Below are positions 8,034 to 15,127 of a DNA stretch of 64,000 nt, piece after piece. This DNA is from Lachnospiraceae bacterium (lineage in GTDB: Bacteria > Bacillota > Clostridia > Lachnospirales > Lachnospiraceae). The notes under the pieces are model-generated. The model was not told the origin of the DNA, did no database searches, and saw only the letters and a program-made list of their open reading frames with translations. Each line of letters starts with the position of its first letter. Within the stretch, counting starts at the first letter, position 1. Location: NCBI GenBank assembly GCA_017436305.1, contig JAFSDJ010000095.1, positions 1-64,000 on the forward strand, in the 5' to 3' direction. The position numbers and the translations under genes were made by a program.

Positions 8034-8112
8034 CGCACGTACCCTATTTGTCTAAGGGGGATGCCCCGCAAAGCGGGGACAAATCCCCCTTGCAAAAAGG
8101 GTAGCACGTGCG
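8034..8112. other. nested hairpin, candidate packaging signal or complementary-strand origin
   Basis: Three concentric stems: CGCACGT-ACCC (8034-8044) with GGGT-agc-ACGTGCG (8099-8112); AAGGGGGAT (8054-8062) with ATCCCCCTT (8083-8091); CCCCGC (8064-8069) with GCGGGG (8073-8078). Filamentous phages carry their packaging hairpin and minus-strand origin in the same intergenic region as the plus origin, so this is a candidate for either. Confidence 0.6.
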
Positions 8113-8159
8113 CCCCTACTGTAAAGGGGTAAATGCAAAGCAGTTGCCATTATATTTTG

Positions 8160-8237
8160 AAAAGTTTCAATAATTCATTTTCGGTAGTGGGGCCCCACAC
8201 CCCACTACACTCAAAAGAATTATTGAAACTGTTCAAA
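8160..8237. other. nested hairpin overlapping the zot 3' end
   Basis: AGTTTCAATAATTC (8163-8176) pairs perfectly with GAATTATTGAAACT (8217-8230), extended outward by TTTTGAA/TTCAAAA with one mismatch. Inside it GTAGTGGGG (8184-8192) pairs with CCCCACTAC (8200-8208). It spans the zot stop codon. It could end the structural operon or be part of the packaging structure; there is no clear T-run. Confidence 0.6.
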
Positions 8238-8819
8238 AGTATTATAAAAATCGTATAGCTTTTTACGCCCCCTAAAAAATTCACTACCTACTTTTTCTTT
8301 CATTGGTTTCCAAATTTTGACGTAAACAAATAAAGTCCCACCAGTAACTAAAGCCAAGAAAAGTCCAACTATACCAAAGTTGTTTACTTTTCTGTGCACA
8401 AATTCATACTCAATTTGACACCTAATCTGTCTATCCAGCTGTCTATCATTCTGTGCAACTAATATTATCTTGTAACCTAAATGTCTATGTTCAGCAAAAA
8501 AAGTAAGCCATGAACCACGTGTCTTGTGGTTCCAATCCCTGGGATTGAATATCCTGTGGCACTCATCAATTACCAACAATATCTGATTTTCTTTTATGGG
8601 TCTATTTTTAAAATAACGTTTGCTAAATTTTACTAAATTATTAGGATCTAAATCATAAATATTTACATAACTATATTTTCCATGTTTTTTCCTTAAACAA
8701 TCTTTATTAATAGTTACCGTGCCAATACAAGGTTTGCCCGAGTTCAGCCACCAAATCATGTCATCTGCCATGTGACATGATTTACCACTACCTGGAGTCC
8801 CACTGTAAAAATATATCAT
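8220..8819 (-). CDS. zot: Zot/pI-type phage assembly ATPase
   Basis: 199 residues. Walker A GTPGSGKS (7-14), Walker B LLVIDECH (81-88), a VAQND sensor motif (121-125), and a membrane helix at about 149-169 with a short basic tail. Gene I/Zot proteins are inner-membrane ATPases that drive filamentous phage extrusion. This one is short: many are 350-400 residues with a large outer part, and that part is missing here, which suits a single-membrane host without a secretin. Its ATG overlaps the stop of the preceding 33-residue gene (ATGA), indicating translational coupling. Confidence 0.92.
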   Translation of the reverse strand: MIYFYSGTPGSGKSCHMADDMIWWLNSGKPCIGTVTINKDCLRKKHGKYSYVNIYDLDPNNLVKFSKRYFKNRPIKENQILLVIDECHRIFNPRDWNHKTRGSWLTFFAEHRHLGYKIILVAQNDRQLDRQIRCQIEYEFVHRKVNNFGIVGLFLALVTGGTLFVYVKIWKPMKEKVGSEFFRGRKKLYDFYNTFEQFQ

Positions 8820-8917
8820 TTTTTCTTTCTCCCTTTTCTTGAATTTCTAAAAATATAAACAATATCTAATAATATCCATTCTAAAAATATAATGGATAAA
8901 AGTATAATAAAATGCAT
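8816..8917 (-). CDS. tiny membrane protein upstream of zot (33 aa)
   Basis: ATG at 8917, GGAAAGGA upstream, stop TGA overlapping the zot start as ATGA. One hydrophobic helix (HFIILLSIIFLEWILLDIVY) is followed by a strongly basic tail ending RKGRKKK. The position between the pVI-like gene and zot, the small size and the coupling suggest a phage assembly or minor coat component. It has no recognisable family. Confidence 0.65.
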   Translation of the reverse strand: MHFIILLSIIFLEWILLDIVYIFRNSRKGRKKK

Positions 8918-8937
8918 AAAAACTAGTCCTTTCCAAC

Positions 8938-9168
8938 TTATGAAATTGCTTTTATATATCTAAGTAATATTGAGGCTAAATAAAAAGTTGTAATACACAC
9001 CAACCATGCCTCCCCTATAGATATAAAAGTGCTAATAGGAACAAACCAATTCAACCAATCCAAATATGGTATTGATTGCAAAGCATTAATAAACACATTA
9101 AAAGGACTAGAAGGTAGCAATGCTATAACCAAAGCCCCTATCAATAATGTTAATGCCATTTGTGACAT
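8938..9168 (-). CDS. pVI-like minor coat / membrane protein
   Basis: 76 residues with two to three hydrophobic segments (about 4-20, 38-52 and 54-72) and a basic C-terminus. The start follows GGGGGTAGG, and the stop codon of the pIII-like gene lies within that leader, so the two are coupled. Order and size correspond to gene VI of filamentous phages, which caps the virion together with pIII. Assigned by position and topology, not by sequence similarity. Confidence 0.65.
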   Translation of the reverse strand: MSQMALTLLIGALVIALLPSSPFNVFINALQSIPYLDWLNWFVPISTFISIGEAWLVCITTFYLASILLRYIKAIS

Positions 9169-9173
9169 AATAC

Positions 9174-10844
9174 CTACCCCCTTATTAAATTCCTAGTTGC
9201 CATTATAAGAGCCATAATAAAAGCTAACGTAGATAAAATCCTACTTATTTTCGCAACTGGTTCAAAGTCTTTCAAATCTATATTAAACGTATACTCAAAA
9301 TTTATAATATCTGCTTTTAACGTCCATTTTATAGACGGAGCAACAGGGTCTTTTTTTAATATTTTAATACTTTTAATTAAATCAAAAGGCACACAGAACG
9401 GGAATTTTTTCGATAAATCAAACTGATAAGGCGATAGCTCATTACTACCAATTTCTTCACCGCTACTTGGGTCAATCACTGGTCCTGTATCAATTACATC
9501 ATCAATAGACGGATATATATCTATCAAACCACCTGTAGCAGGGTCAGGAATAATCACAGGCAAAGCCCTTGTTGCAATACCCGGTTCCGCTTCCACACCA
9601 GGAGCAGGAGTACTTCCCGGGTAAGGTTCGCTTTGTGGAGATATTATAGGACATTCTTCTATTTTCTTATCCTGTTTTTCAGTATATTCAGTCATTTTAT
9701 CTGAGTTATAAACATTTCCCGGTTGTGGGAAAGCCTGTGTTGACGGTTGAACAGGAGTAAAAAGAATACCTCCTACAGATAATTCCCCAGCATTATCTTC
9801 ATAAAAAGATATAAACTCATCTATAGTTTTCCTCAACGTCAAATAAGGATAATAATAATCATAATTAAGCCAAGTAACATTGTATTGTAAGCCAACATTT
9901 AAGTGATAAAAATGAAATCCACCATGTTGCCCCTTATAAATAAACCCTGTTTTACTAGCAGTAGCTGGTGGCGATAAATGATTATACATGGTAAATTCCC
10001 CAATTTTATCACTTATAATAACATCTCGCCATAAATAAGGCACACTCTCCCCCACCACAGGCAATTTTTCTTTAGTTACTAACATCATTGTACGTGACAT
10101 CATATCATACTTACTAGGGCCATCTTTCAAAAAACAACAAAAATGCTCAGACGGAACAACGTCAATAATATCATCAAACCATGTCAAATGTGCTACATAC
10201 ACATCTTTATCATCCGGATCCACCACATAATCATAAGCCACTACTTTAGATAAATTAGTCAACCCATATTGTTCACACTCAAATGATGGTTCTATCGGGC
10301 AATAAAAGTTATCTTTTATCTTAGATATACACTCATCCACCGAATCTTCAAATCCTTCCCGGAATGATATTACGCTATTTAAAATTTCTCCTGTTTTGGC
10401 ATCTATAACCGCGTCTAAACGTTCTTCCCCATACATAAAAGTTCCTATTACAACATTTACACCAACATACTCATTGCCCCAAATATCAGTATCCATATCT
10501 TGATAAGGCCTAATATAATACTGATAATCCGGGTCACTACCATACAAAGCATATAATGCCTCATATCCACTATAAGCAAGTGAAACTCCCTCTATTACAG
10601 GGTTTGGAGTATATCCTTTTTGGCTCATTCCATATTTTGCACCATTTTCAAATTTTTTAATAATAGCTTTTTGAAAAGTTGGGTCTTCCGCTATTTTTAA
10701 AGCATTACTACCGTCTACAGCATTAAATTTAGGAGATACACTTATATCCGGCTTTGGAAAAGGTACAATTTCCGCACGAACTACACGCACATTAAAGAAG
10801 AATATTGATATTACAAACACAATATATAATATTATTTTTCTCAT
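9174..10844 (-). CDS. pIII-like adsorption / virion release protein
   Basis: 556 residues. A signal peptide (about 1-24, ending VRA before EIVPFPKP) leads into a large extracellular region. A proline-rich linker follows (about 395-470, PYPGSTPAPGVEAEP), then a conserved-looking FPFCVPFDLI segment and a C-terminal membrane helix ending TRNLIRG. This is the layout of filamentous phage minor coat protein pIII: N-terminal receptor-binding part, linker, C-terminal anchor. Several Cys pairs could be disulfides. The receptor is unknown. The gene is separated from the coat gene by a terminator and so probably has lower expression. Confidence 0.8.
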   Translation of the reverse strand: MRKIILYIVFVISIFFFNVRVVRAEIVPFPKPDISVSPKFNAVDGSNALKIAEDPTFQKAIIKKFENGAKYGMSQKGYTPNPVIEGVSLAYSGYEALYALYGSDPDYQYYIRPYQDMDTDIWGNEYVGVNVVIGTFMYGEERLDAVIDAKTGEILNSVISFREGFEDSVDECISKIKDNFYCPIEPSFECEQYGLTNLSKVVAYDYVVDPDDKDVYVAHLTWFDDIIDVVPSEHFCCFLKDGPSKYDMMSRTMMLVTKEKLPVVGESVPYLWRDVIISDKIGEFTMYNHLSPPATASKTGFIYKGQHGGFHFYHLNVGLQYNVTWLNYDYYYPYLTLRKTIDEFISFYEDNAGELSVGGILFTPVQPSTQAFPQPGNVYNSDKMTEYTEKQDKKIEECPIISPQSEPYPGSTPAPGVEAEPGIATRALPVIIPDPATGGLIDIYPSIDDVIDTGPVIDPSSGEEIGSNELSPYQFDLSKKFPFCVPFDLIKSIKILKKDPVAPSIKWTLKADIINFEYTFNIDLKDFEPVAKISRILSTLAFIMALIMATRNLIRG

Positions 10845-10901
10845 ATACTTTACTTTCCCTTCTAATTATGTTACTTTTTTAATTGAAAGGTGTGATAAAA
10901 A

Positions 10902-11084
10902 ATGAATGAACATTTACTATTTTGGATATTGCTTATCATAGTTTCCATAATATTCTACATAAAAGATAACTGGCAAAAAATAGAATACAGGTGTACTGAT
11001 AGGAAACTAATAAAAAAAGCAAAGAAATACAAAAAGCAACATAAAAAAAATATTTTAAAAAAAAGGAAGGGAAAAAATAAATAA
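10902..11084 (+). CDS. possible small membrane protein, opposite strand
   Basis: 60 residues: a hydrophobic N-terminal helix (LLFWILLIIVSIIFYI), then a very Lys-rich tail. The ATG follows GAAAGGTG. It lies antisense in the gap between the coat terminator and the pIII-like gene, and its Lys codons come partly from the A-rich terminator region. The ribosome site and clean topology argue for a gene; the strand and overlap with the terminator argue against. Confidence 0.4.
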   Translation: MNEHLLFWILLIIVSIIFYIKDNWQKIEYRCTDRKLIKKAKKYKKQHKKNILKKRKGKNK

Positions 11085-11101
11085 TTAATTTTTCCCTTCC
11101 T
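11053..11101 (-). terminator. strong terminator after the major coat protein gene
   Basis: AGGAAGGGAAAAA (11064-11076) pairs perfectly with TTTTTCCCTTCCT (11089-11101). On the minus strand the stem is followed by eight Ts. It lies 19 nt past the coat gene stop. A terminator directly after gene VIII is the known arrangement that lets filamentous phages make far more coat than pIII. Confidence 0.9.
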
Positions 11102-11119
11102 AGAAGTTAATGGCAATTA

Positions 11120-11317
11120 TTATTTACCGGTTATCTTTTTGAAGATTTTAACACCGAAAGTAATTACCATTACACCGCCAACAACACCCAATGCAACTGG
11201 TAATACAGAAGAAAGCGAAGTTGTCATGTCTGCGGCAACTGTTTTTAAACCTTCTGTTAAAGAAGTAATCAATGTTGAATTTGTTGTTGCTGTTGCTGTT
11301 TCTGCTAATACTGGCAT
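11120..11317 (-). CDS. major coat protein (pVIII-like)
   Basis: 65 residues from the ATG at 11317, chosen because AGGAAAGGTGGTG precedes it; an in-frame GTG at 11329 lies inside that ribosome site. A small Thr/Ser-rich, amphipathic N-terminal half is followed by a hydrophobic helix (LPVALGVVGGVMVITFGVKI) and a basic end, FKKITGK, which would contact the packaged DNA. These are the hallmarks of filamentous phage major coat proteins. No long signal peptide is seen; cleavage near the AETA region is possible. Confidence 0.88.
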   Translation of the reverse strand: MPVLAETATATTNSTLITSLTEGLKTVAADMTTSLSSVLPVALGVVGGVMVITFGVKIFKKITGK

Positions 11318-11334
11318 AATATACACCACCTTTC

Positions 11335-11445
11335 CTAAGTATTTGTTATTTTAAAAAATCCGCTTATAACAGTTCCAACAAGAACAAAAACAGCGGAGAT
11401 TATAAAACCGGACACACATCCTATACTTAATATCTCTATCATCAT
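11335..11445 (-). CDS. tiny membrane protein before the coat gene (36 aa)
   Basis: ATG at 11445 overlaps the TGA of the preceding gene (ATGA), stop TAG at 11335-11337. The product is MMIEILSIGC followed by a single membrane helix (VSGFIISAVFVLVGTVISGF) and FKITNT. Position between the ssDNA-binding and coat genes matches the pVII/pIX minor coat proteins, which are 32-33 residues in M13. Confidence 0.65.
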   Translation of the reverse strand: MMIEILSIGCVSGFIISAVFVLVGTVISGFFKITNT

Positions 11446-11741
11446 TTAACACTCCTAGATATATGATTATTTAATATCAAAGTACATATCGCACCAAATA
11501 CAAGTCCAAGTCCTAACACAATATAAATTCCACAATCTGTCAAACCAGTAAGTATCTGAGAAATTTCTCTATTTTGTTCAATAATAGTATCAGTGTTTTC
11601 AACAAGTATTTCATAATAACCGTAATTATCCGAAGAAACGTTATTGTTTTCCGCGATGACCATATTATCATATCCATTGCCAATAACCTCTATATTATTA
11701 TCTTTCTCCGATAAAATCGGACTATTTTCTGACAAACTCAT
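11442..11741 (-). CDS. phage membrane protein with acidic ectodomain (99 aa)
   Basis: An acidic, Asn-rich N-terminal region (about 1-68), then a C-terminal membrane helix (CGIYIVLGLGLVFGAICTLI, 70-89) and a short basic end. There is no signal peptide, so orientation is uncertain. Translationally coupled to the 36-residue gene. Probably a minor virion or assembly protein; no family recognised. Confidence 0.65.
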   Translation of the reverse strand: MSLSENSPILSEKDNNIEVIGNGYDNMVIAENNNVSSDNYGYYEILVENTDTIIEQNREISQILTGLTDCGIYIVLGLGLVFGAICTLILNNHISRSVK

Positions 11742-11788
11742 ATGTCAAACTCCTATTCTTATCATCATTTTATTATTTCCCATAAGGG

Positions 11789-11811
11789 AAGGGCAGTGGC
11801 ATACTGCCCTT
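11789..11811. other. hairpin in the ssb-coat intergenic leader
   Basis: AAGGGCAGT (11789-11797), 5-nt loop, ACTGCCCTT (11803-11811). There is no T-run on the minus strand. It may be a processing or stabilising element of the coat mRNA, or a weak terminator. Confidence 0.5.
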
Positions 11812-11857
11812 TACATGAAAAAAGTATAGATATATAGCACAGTGAAACTGTAACTAA

Positions 11858-12184
11858 CTATTTAGAAGATTTTACAAAAGGATTTCCGGCAATAACTTGC
11901 GGTAAATCCCCAAAAGGATTTTCTTTTACATCTTTATGAACAATCACATCCCCAAGCACAGCTTTATCTTGAAAACCTCTGTCATAAACAGGAGTAACCA
12001 TATCCCCTGGTTTAAGATAACCAATATCAATTCTTGTCCATTCATTAAATACTTTAAATCCAACCGCACCTGCTTCCTTTTCAGCCTGTGAATACTGTCC
12101 AACTAATTGTACCGTGAAACTTTTTTTTCCTTCTTTTTCATAACTGCTAATTCCAATAACCATACACAATTTTTCTTTGTTCAT
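11858..12184 (-). CDS. putative phage ssDNA-binding protein (pV-like)
   Basis: 108 residues, start after AGAGGAAAAG. Beta-rich sequence opening MNKEKLCMVIGISSYEKEGKK, with GDMVTPVYDRG in the middle and a C-terminal tail with NPF twice. It sits upstream of the coat genes exactly where gene V (ssDNA-binding protein that coats the virion strand and represses translation) lies in filamentous phages. The assignment is by position, size and OB-like composition; no catalytic motif is expected. Confidence 0.65.
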   Translation of the reverse strand: MNKEKLCMVIGISSYEKEGKKSFTVQLVGQYSQAEKEAGAVGFKVFNEWTRIDIGYLKPGDMVTPVYDRGFQDKAVLGDVIVHKDVKENPFGDLPQVIAGNPFVKSSK

Positions 12185-12231
12185 TTTCTTTTCCTCTTTT
12201 CTTTCTTCTTTTTTTCGTTGTTTATGTTAAA

Positions 12232-12259
12232 GTTTGGGTAAAATCCACTTTACCCAAAC
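12232..12259. other. hairpin after the first phage ORF
   Basis: GTTTGGGTAAA (12232-12242) pairs perfectly with TTTACCCAAAC (12249-12259), loop ATCCAC. It overlaps the stop codon of the 42-residue ORF. On the minus strand it is followed by TTTAACAT only, so it is a weak terminator or an attenuator ahead of the ssDNA-binding gene. Confidence 0.55.
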
Positions 12260-12378
12260 ATATAACCTATGTCAGTTATATAACCGTCATTAATCATAAA
12301 AGTGACATTACATTCTTTATGAAGTATTTGCAGTACATCTACAGAAAAATAATTCATATGTTCAAGAGTTAAATTCAT
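12250..12378 (-). CDS. first ORF of the phage operon (42 aa), unknown
   Basis: ATG at 12378 (MNLTLEHMNYFSVDVLQILH), AAAGGATAAT upstream, stop TAA at 12250-12252. No membrane segment, no family recognised. It stands at the start of the minus-strand phage operon, where small regulators are common. The region 12379-12450 upstream of it must hold the operon promoter; a TTGTTT...TAATAT pair is visible but weak. Confidence 0.5.
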   Translation of the reverse strand: MNLTLEHMNYFSVDVLQILHKECNVTFMINDGYITDIGYMFG

Positions 12379-12435
12379 ACATATTATCCTTTCAAAGTGC
12401 TGTCTTACTTGTCTAAACACATATTACAAGTTACA

Positions 12436-12450
12436 TTAATTAAAACAAAG
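12436..12450 (+). repeat. candidate right attachment repeat
   Basis: Second exact copy of TTAATTAAAACAAAG (first at 4458-4472). It ends 12 nt before the -35 box of cysK, so an insertion here would leave the cysK promoter intact. Confidence 0.4.
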
Positions 12451-12461
12451 AATAAATATTA

Positions 12462-12490
12462 TTGACAAAGAATACCACAGGAAATATAAT
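12462..12490 (+). promoter_or_regulatory. consensus sigma-A promoter of cysK
   Basis: TTGACA (12462-12467), 17-nt spacer, TATAAT (12485-12490): perfect consensus in both boxes and spacing. Transcription should begin near 12497, leaving a leader of about 70 nt. Confidence 0.92.
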
Positions 12491-12565
12491 TACAAAAAAT
12501 AAAACATACTTAACATATAGGAAAAGTGAATGAAAGGTATAAAAGTGAAAATCGGGAGGTTTATT

Positions 12566-13501
12566 ATGAGTCAAATTAAAGAAAGCGCATTAGAGCTTGT
12601 AGGGAAAACACCAATTTTAAAATTAAACGGTTATGCAAAGAAAGCCGGAGTAAAGAATGCTACAATTTTAGCAAAGCTTGAGTATTTAAATCCGGCAGGC
12701 TCTGTAAAAGATCGTATTGCACTTGCAATGATAGAAGATGCAGAAAAGAAAGGTTTATTAAAACCGGGGGCAACGATTATTGAGCCTACATCAGGTAATA
12801 CCGGAATCGGTCTTGCATCAGTGGCAGCAGCTAAAGGATACAAGGCAATCCTTACTTTACCGGACACCATGAGCGTAGAGCGCCGTAACCTTTTAAAAGC
12901 ATACGGTGCAGAGCTTGTTTTAACAGAAGGCGCTAAGGGGATGAAAGGTGCCATTGCCAAGGCAGAAGAATTAAAGGAATCAATTCCGGGTTCTATTATT
13001 TTAGGACAGTTTGTAAATCCTGCTAACCCGGAAGTTCATAAGAAAACAACAGGACCTGAAATCTGGGAACAGACAGAAGGAAAGATTGATATTTTTGTTG
13101 CAGGTGTAGGTACCGGCGGAACTATTACAGGTGTGGGTGAGTATTTGAAATCCCAAAATCCCAACGTGAAAGTTGTGGCAGTAGAACCGGCCGACAGCCC
13201 TGTTTTATCTACAGGAACTCCGGGGCCTCACAAAATTCAGGGGATTGGTGCTGGCTTCGTGCCGGATGTATTAAATACAAGCATATATGACGAAATACTT
13301 ACTATTGAAAATGATGACGCTTTTGCAGAAGGCAGAGCATTTGCTGTCAGCGAAGGTATATTAGTAGGTATTTCTTCCGGAGCAGCTTTAAAAGCAGCGG
13401 CTATTTTAGCAGCCCGTCCGGAAAATAAAGACAAAACTATTGTAGCATTGTTGCCGGATTCAGGAGACAGATATTTGTCTACTGCATTGTTTAATAATTA
13501 G
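12566..13501 (+). CDS. cysK: cysteine synthase A (O-acetylserine sulfhydrylase)
   Basis: 311 residues from ATG 12566, chosen because CGGGAGG lies 5 nt upstream and the conserved N-terminus [17 protein letters not shown] begins here; an upstream in-frame ATG at 12530 lacks a ribosome site. PLP lysine K48 in PAGSVKDR, substrate loop TSGNTG (75-80), phosphate-binding GTGGTITG. It makes L-cysteine from O-acetylserine and sulfide in the cytoplasm. It is followed by its own terminator, then metY and a LysR regulator, together a sulfur amino-acid locus. Confidence 0.96.
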   Translation: MSQIKESALELVGKTPILKLNGYAKKAGVKNATILAKLEYLNPAGSVKDRIALAMIEDAEKKGLLKPGATIIEPTSGNTGIGLASVAAAKGYKAILTLPDTMSVERRNLLKAYGAELVLTEGAKGMKGAIAKAEELKESIPGSIILGQFVNPANPEVHKKTTGPEIWEQTEGKIDIFVAGVGTGGTITGVGEYLKSQNPNVKVVAVEPADSPVLSTGTPGPHKIQGIGAGFVPDVLNTSIYDEILTIENDDAFAEGRAFAVSEGILVGISSGAALKAAAILAARPENKDKTIVALLPDSGDRYLSTALFNN

Positions 13502-13564
13502 ATTGCTATGGGGTATTAGTACAATGAAAATTTTCAACAAAAGGTAGATATGCCATCAGAGTTA

Positions 13565-13605
13565 GGCTGGTTATAAGAAAAACTTATAGCCAGCCATTTG
13601 TTTTT
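13565..13605 (+). terminator. terminator of cysK
   Basis: GGCTGGTTATAAG (13565-13577) pairs with CTTATAGCCAGCC (13583-13595) with one G-T pair, followed by ATTTGTTTTT. Confidence 0.85.
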
Positions 13606-13691
13606 CCTAGTGGACGGGTAGGTTATTCGACGCTATTATTGTCTTGTGAACAGATAGGAATTAAAAATGTTCGCAGAAAGAGGTAAATATT

Positions 13692-14999
13692 ATGGAAAAA
13701 AAAACAAGAGCAGAAAGAAATTTAAAATTTGAAACATTACAGTTACATGTAGGACAGGAAACACCGGATCCGGTAACCGATGCAAGAGCAGTTCCAATTT
13801 ATCAGACCTCTTCTTATGTATTTAGAAACAGCGACCATGCAGCAGCCAGATTTGGTCTTTCCGATGAAGGAAACATTTACGGAAGACTTACAAACCCAAC
13901 AGAAGATGTATTTGAAAAACGAATTGCAGCATTAGAAGGCGGTGTTGCAGCATTAGCAGTAGCTTCCGGTGCAGCAGCCATTACTTATACTATTGAAAAT
14001 CTGGCACAAAACGGCCACCATATTGTAGCGGCAAAAAATATTTATGGCGGCACATATAATTTATTAGAGCATACTTTAAGACAATATGGTATTTCCACCA
14101 CTTTCGTTGATCCTTTTAATTACGAAGAGGTGGAGGAAGCTATAAAAGAAAATACAAAAGCTATTTTTATTGAAACATTAGGTAATCCAAATTCAGACGT
14201 GGTAGATATTGAAAAACTGGCAAATATAGCCCATGCTAACAAAATTCCGCTGGTGATTGACAATACTTTCGCAACTCCTTACCTGGTTCGTCCAATTGAA
14301 TATGGTGCTGATATTGTAGTACATTCTGCAACCAAATTTATTGGCGGTCACGGAACAACCATTGGTGGAGTAATTATTGACAGTGGAAAATTTGACTGGG
14401 AGGCAAGTGGAAAATTCCCATCCCTTACTGAGCCAAATCCAAGCTATCACGGTATCAGCTTCACAAAGGCAGTAGGTGCAGCAGCATTTGTTACAAAAAT
14501 CCGCGCTATTTTACTTCGCGATACTGGTGCTACGTTGTCTCCATTCCACGCATTTTTCTTTCTTCAGGGATTGGAAACCTTATCTCTCCGTGTAGAAAGA
14601 CATGTGGAAAATGCCTTAAAGGTTGCCCGGTATTTAAATAATCATCCACAGGTTGAAAAGGTAAATCACCCATCAGTTACAAATGACCCTGTCCAGCAGG
14701 AATTATACAAAAAATATTTCCCAAATGGTGGTGGTTCCATTTTTACATTTGAGATTAAAGGAGATGAAAAAAAAGCAAGAGATTTTATTGATAATCTTGA
14801 ACTGTTCTCTTTACTTGCCAATGTGGCAGATGTAAAATCCTTAGTAATCCATCCGGCTTCTACTACTCATTCACAGTTAAATGAGCAGGAGTTAGCGGAA
14901 CAGGGAATTAAGCCTAACACGATTCGATTATCAATTGGTACCGAAAATATTGATGATATTATTGTGGATTTAGAGGAAGCATTTAAAATAATAAAGTAG
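13692..14999 (+). CDS. metY: O-acetylhomoserine sulfhydrylase
   Basis: 435 residues, ATG after AAAGAGG. A Cys/Met-metabolism PLP enzyme of the 430-residue MetY type: N-terminal FETLQLHVGQETPDPVTDAR, PIYQTSSYVF, PLP lysine K215 in HSATKFIGGHGT, and the long C-terminal segment ending TENIDDIIVDLEEAF. In the family it forms homocysteine from O-acetylhomoserine and sulfide. The length and the GQ-x-PDP-x-T-x-A start favour this over cystathionine synthase or lyase (about 380 residues). It sits between cysK and a LysR-type regulator that is a likely controller. Confidence 0.93.
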   Translation: MEKKTRAERNLKFETLQLHVGQETPDPVTDARAVPIYQTSSYVFRNSDHAAARFGLSDEGNIYGRLTNPTEDVFEKRIAALEGGVAALAVASGAAAITYTIENLAQNGHHIVAAKNIYGGTYNLLEHTLRQYGISTTFVDPFNYEEVEEAIKENTKAIFIETLGNPNSDVVDIEKLANIAHANKIPLVIDNTFATPYLVRPIEYGADIVVHSATKFIGGHGTTIGGVIIDSGKFDWEASGKFPSLTEPNPSYHGISFTKAVGAAAFVTKIRAILLRDTGATLSPFHAFFFLQGLETLSLRVERHVENALKVARYLNNHPQVEKVNHPSVTNDPVQQELYKKYFPNGGGSIFTFEIKGDEKKARDFIDNLELFSLLANVADVKSLVIHPASTTHSQLNEQELAEQGIKPNTIRLSIGTENIDDIIVDLEEAFKIIK

Positions 15000-15127
15000 T
15001 AGAAATTCTATTGCTAAAAGCAAAGAAAGGATGTTATACTATTATTTAAGTTAGTCGATGACAGTAATAGGAATAGAAATCGTGAAAAAGAATTTGAAAT
15101 AAATCCTGATGAAGAGGTAGATATTAC

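Larger units (their letters stand above)
4458..12450 (-). mobile_element. integrated filamentous (inovirus-like) prophage with CRESS-type Rep
   Basis: An ~8-kb block between the Tim44-like gene and cysK carries, on the minus strand, the full inovirus module in canonical order: ssDNA-binding protein, small membrane proteins, major coat protein, coat terminator, pIII-like, pVI-like, Zot/pI, intergenic origin, Rep. An IS30-type transposase closes the block. The limits given are the two copies of a 15-bp direct repeat (TTAATTAAAACAAAG) and are a hypothesis. Gene content from 4637 to 12378 is firm. The right boundary must lie before the cysK promoter at 12462. All key genes are intact, so the phage could be active. 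No pIV-type secretin is present, as expected for a host with a single membrane. Confidence 0.85.

Noticed and set aside
11318..11329. GTG start giving a four-residue longer major coat protein
   Set aside because: The GTG codons are part of the GGTGGTG ribosome site that serves the ATG at 11317.
12407..12434. Possible dif-like Xer site (ACTTGT...ACAAGT) near the prophage right end
   Set aside because: Only about half of the bases match a Bacillus-type dif, mostly in AT-rich positions, and no second copy was found at the left end.
12530..12565. Upstream in-frame ATG for cysK
   Set aside because: No ribosome site, and the conserved CysK N-terminus begins at 12566 behind GGGAGG.
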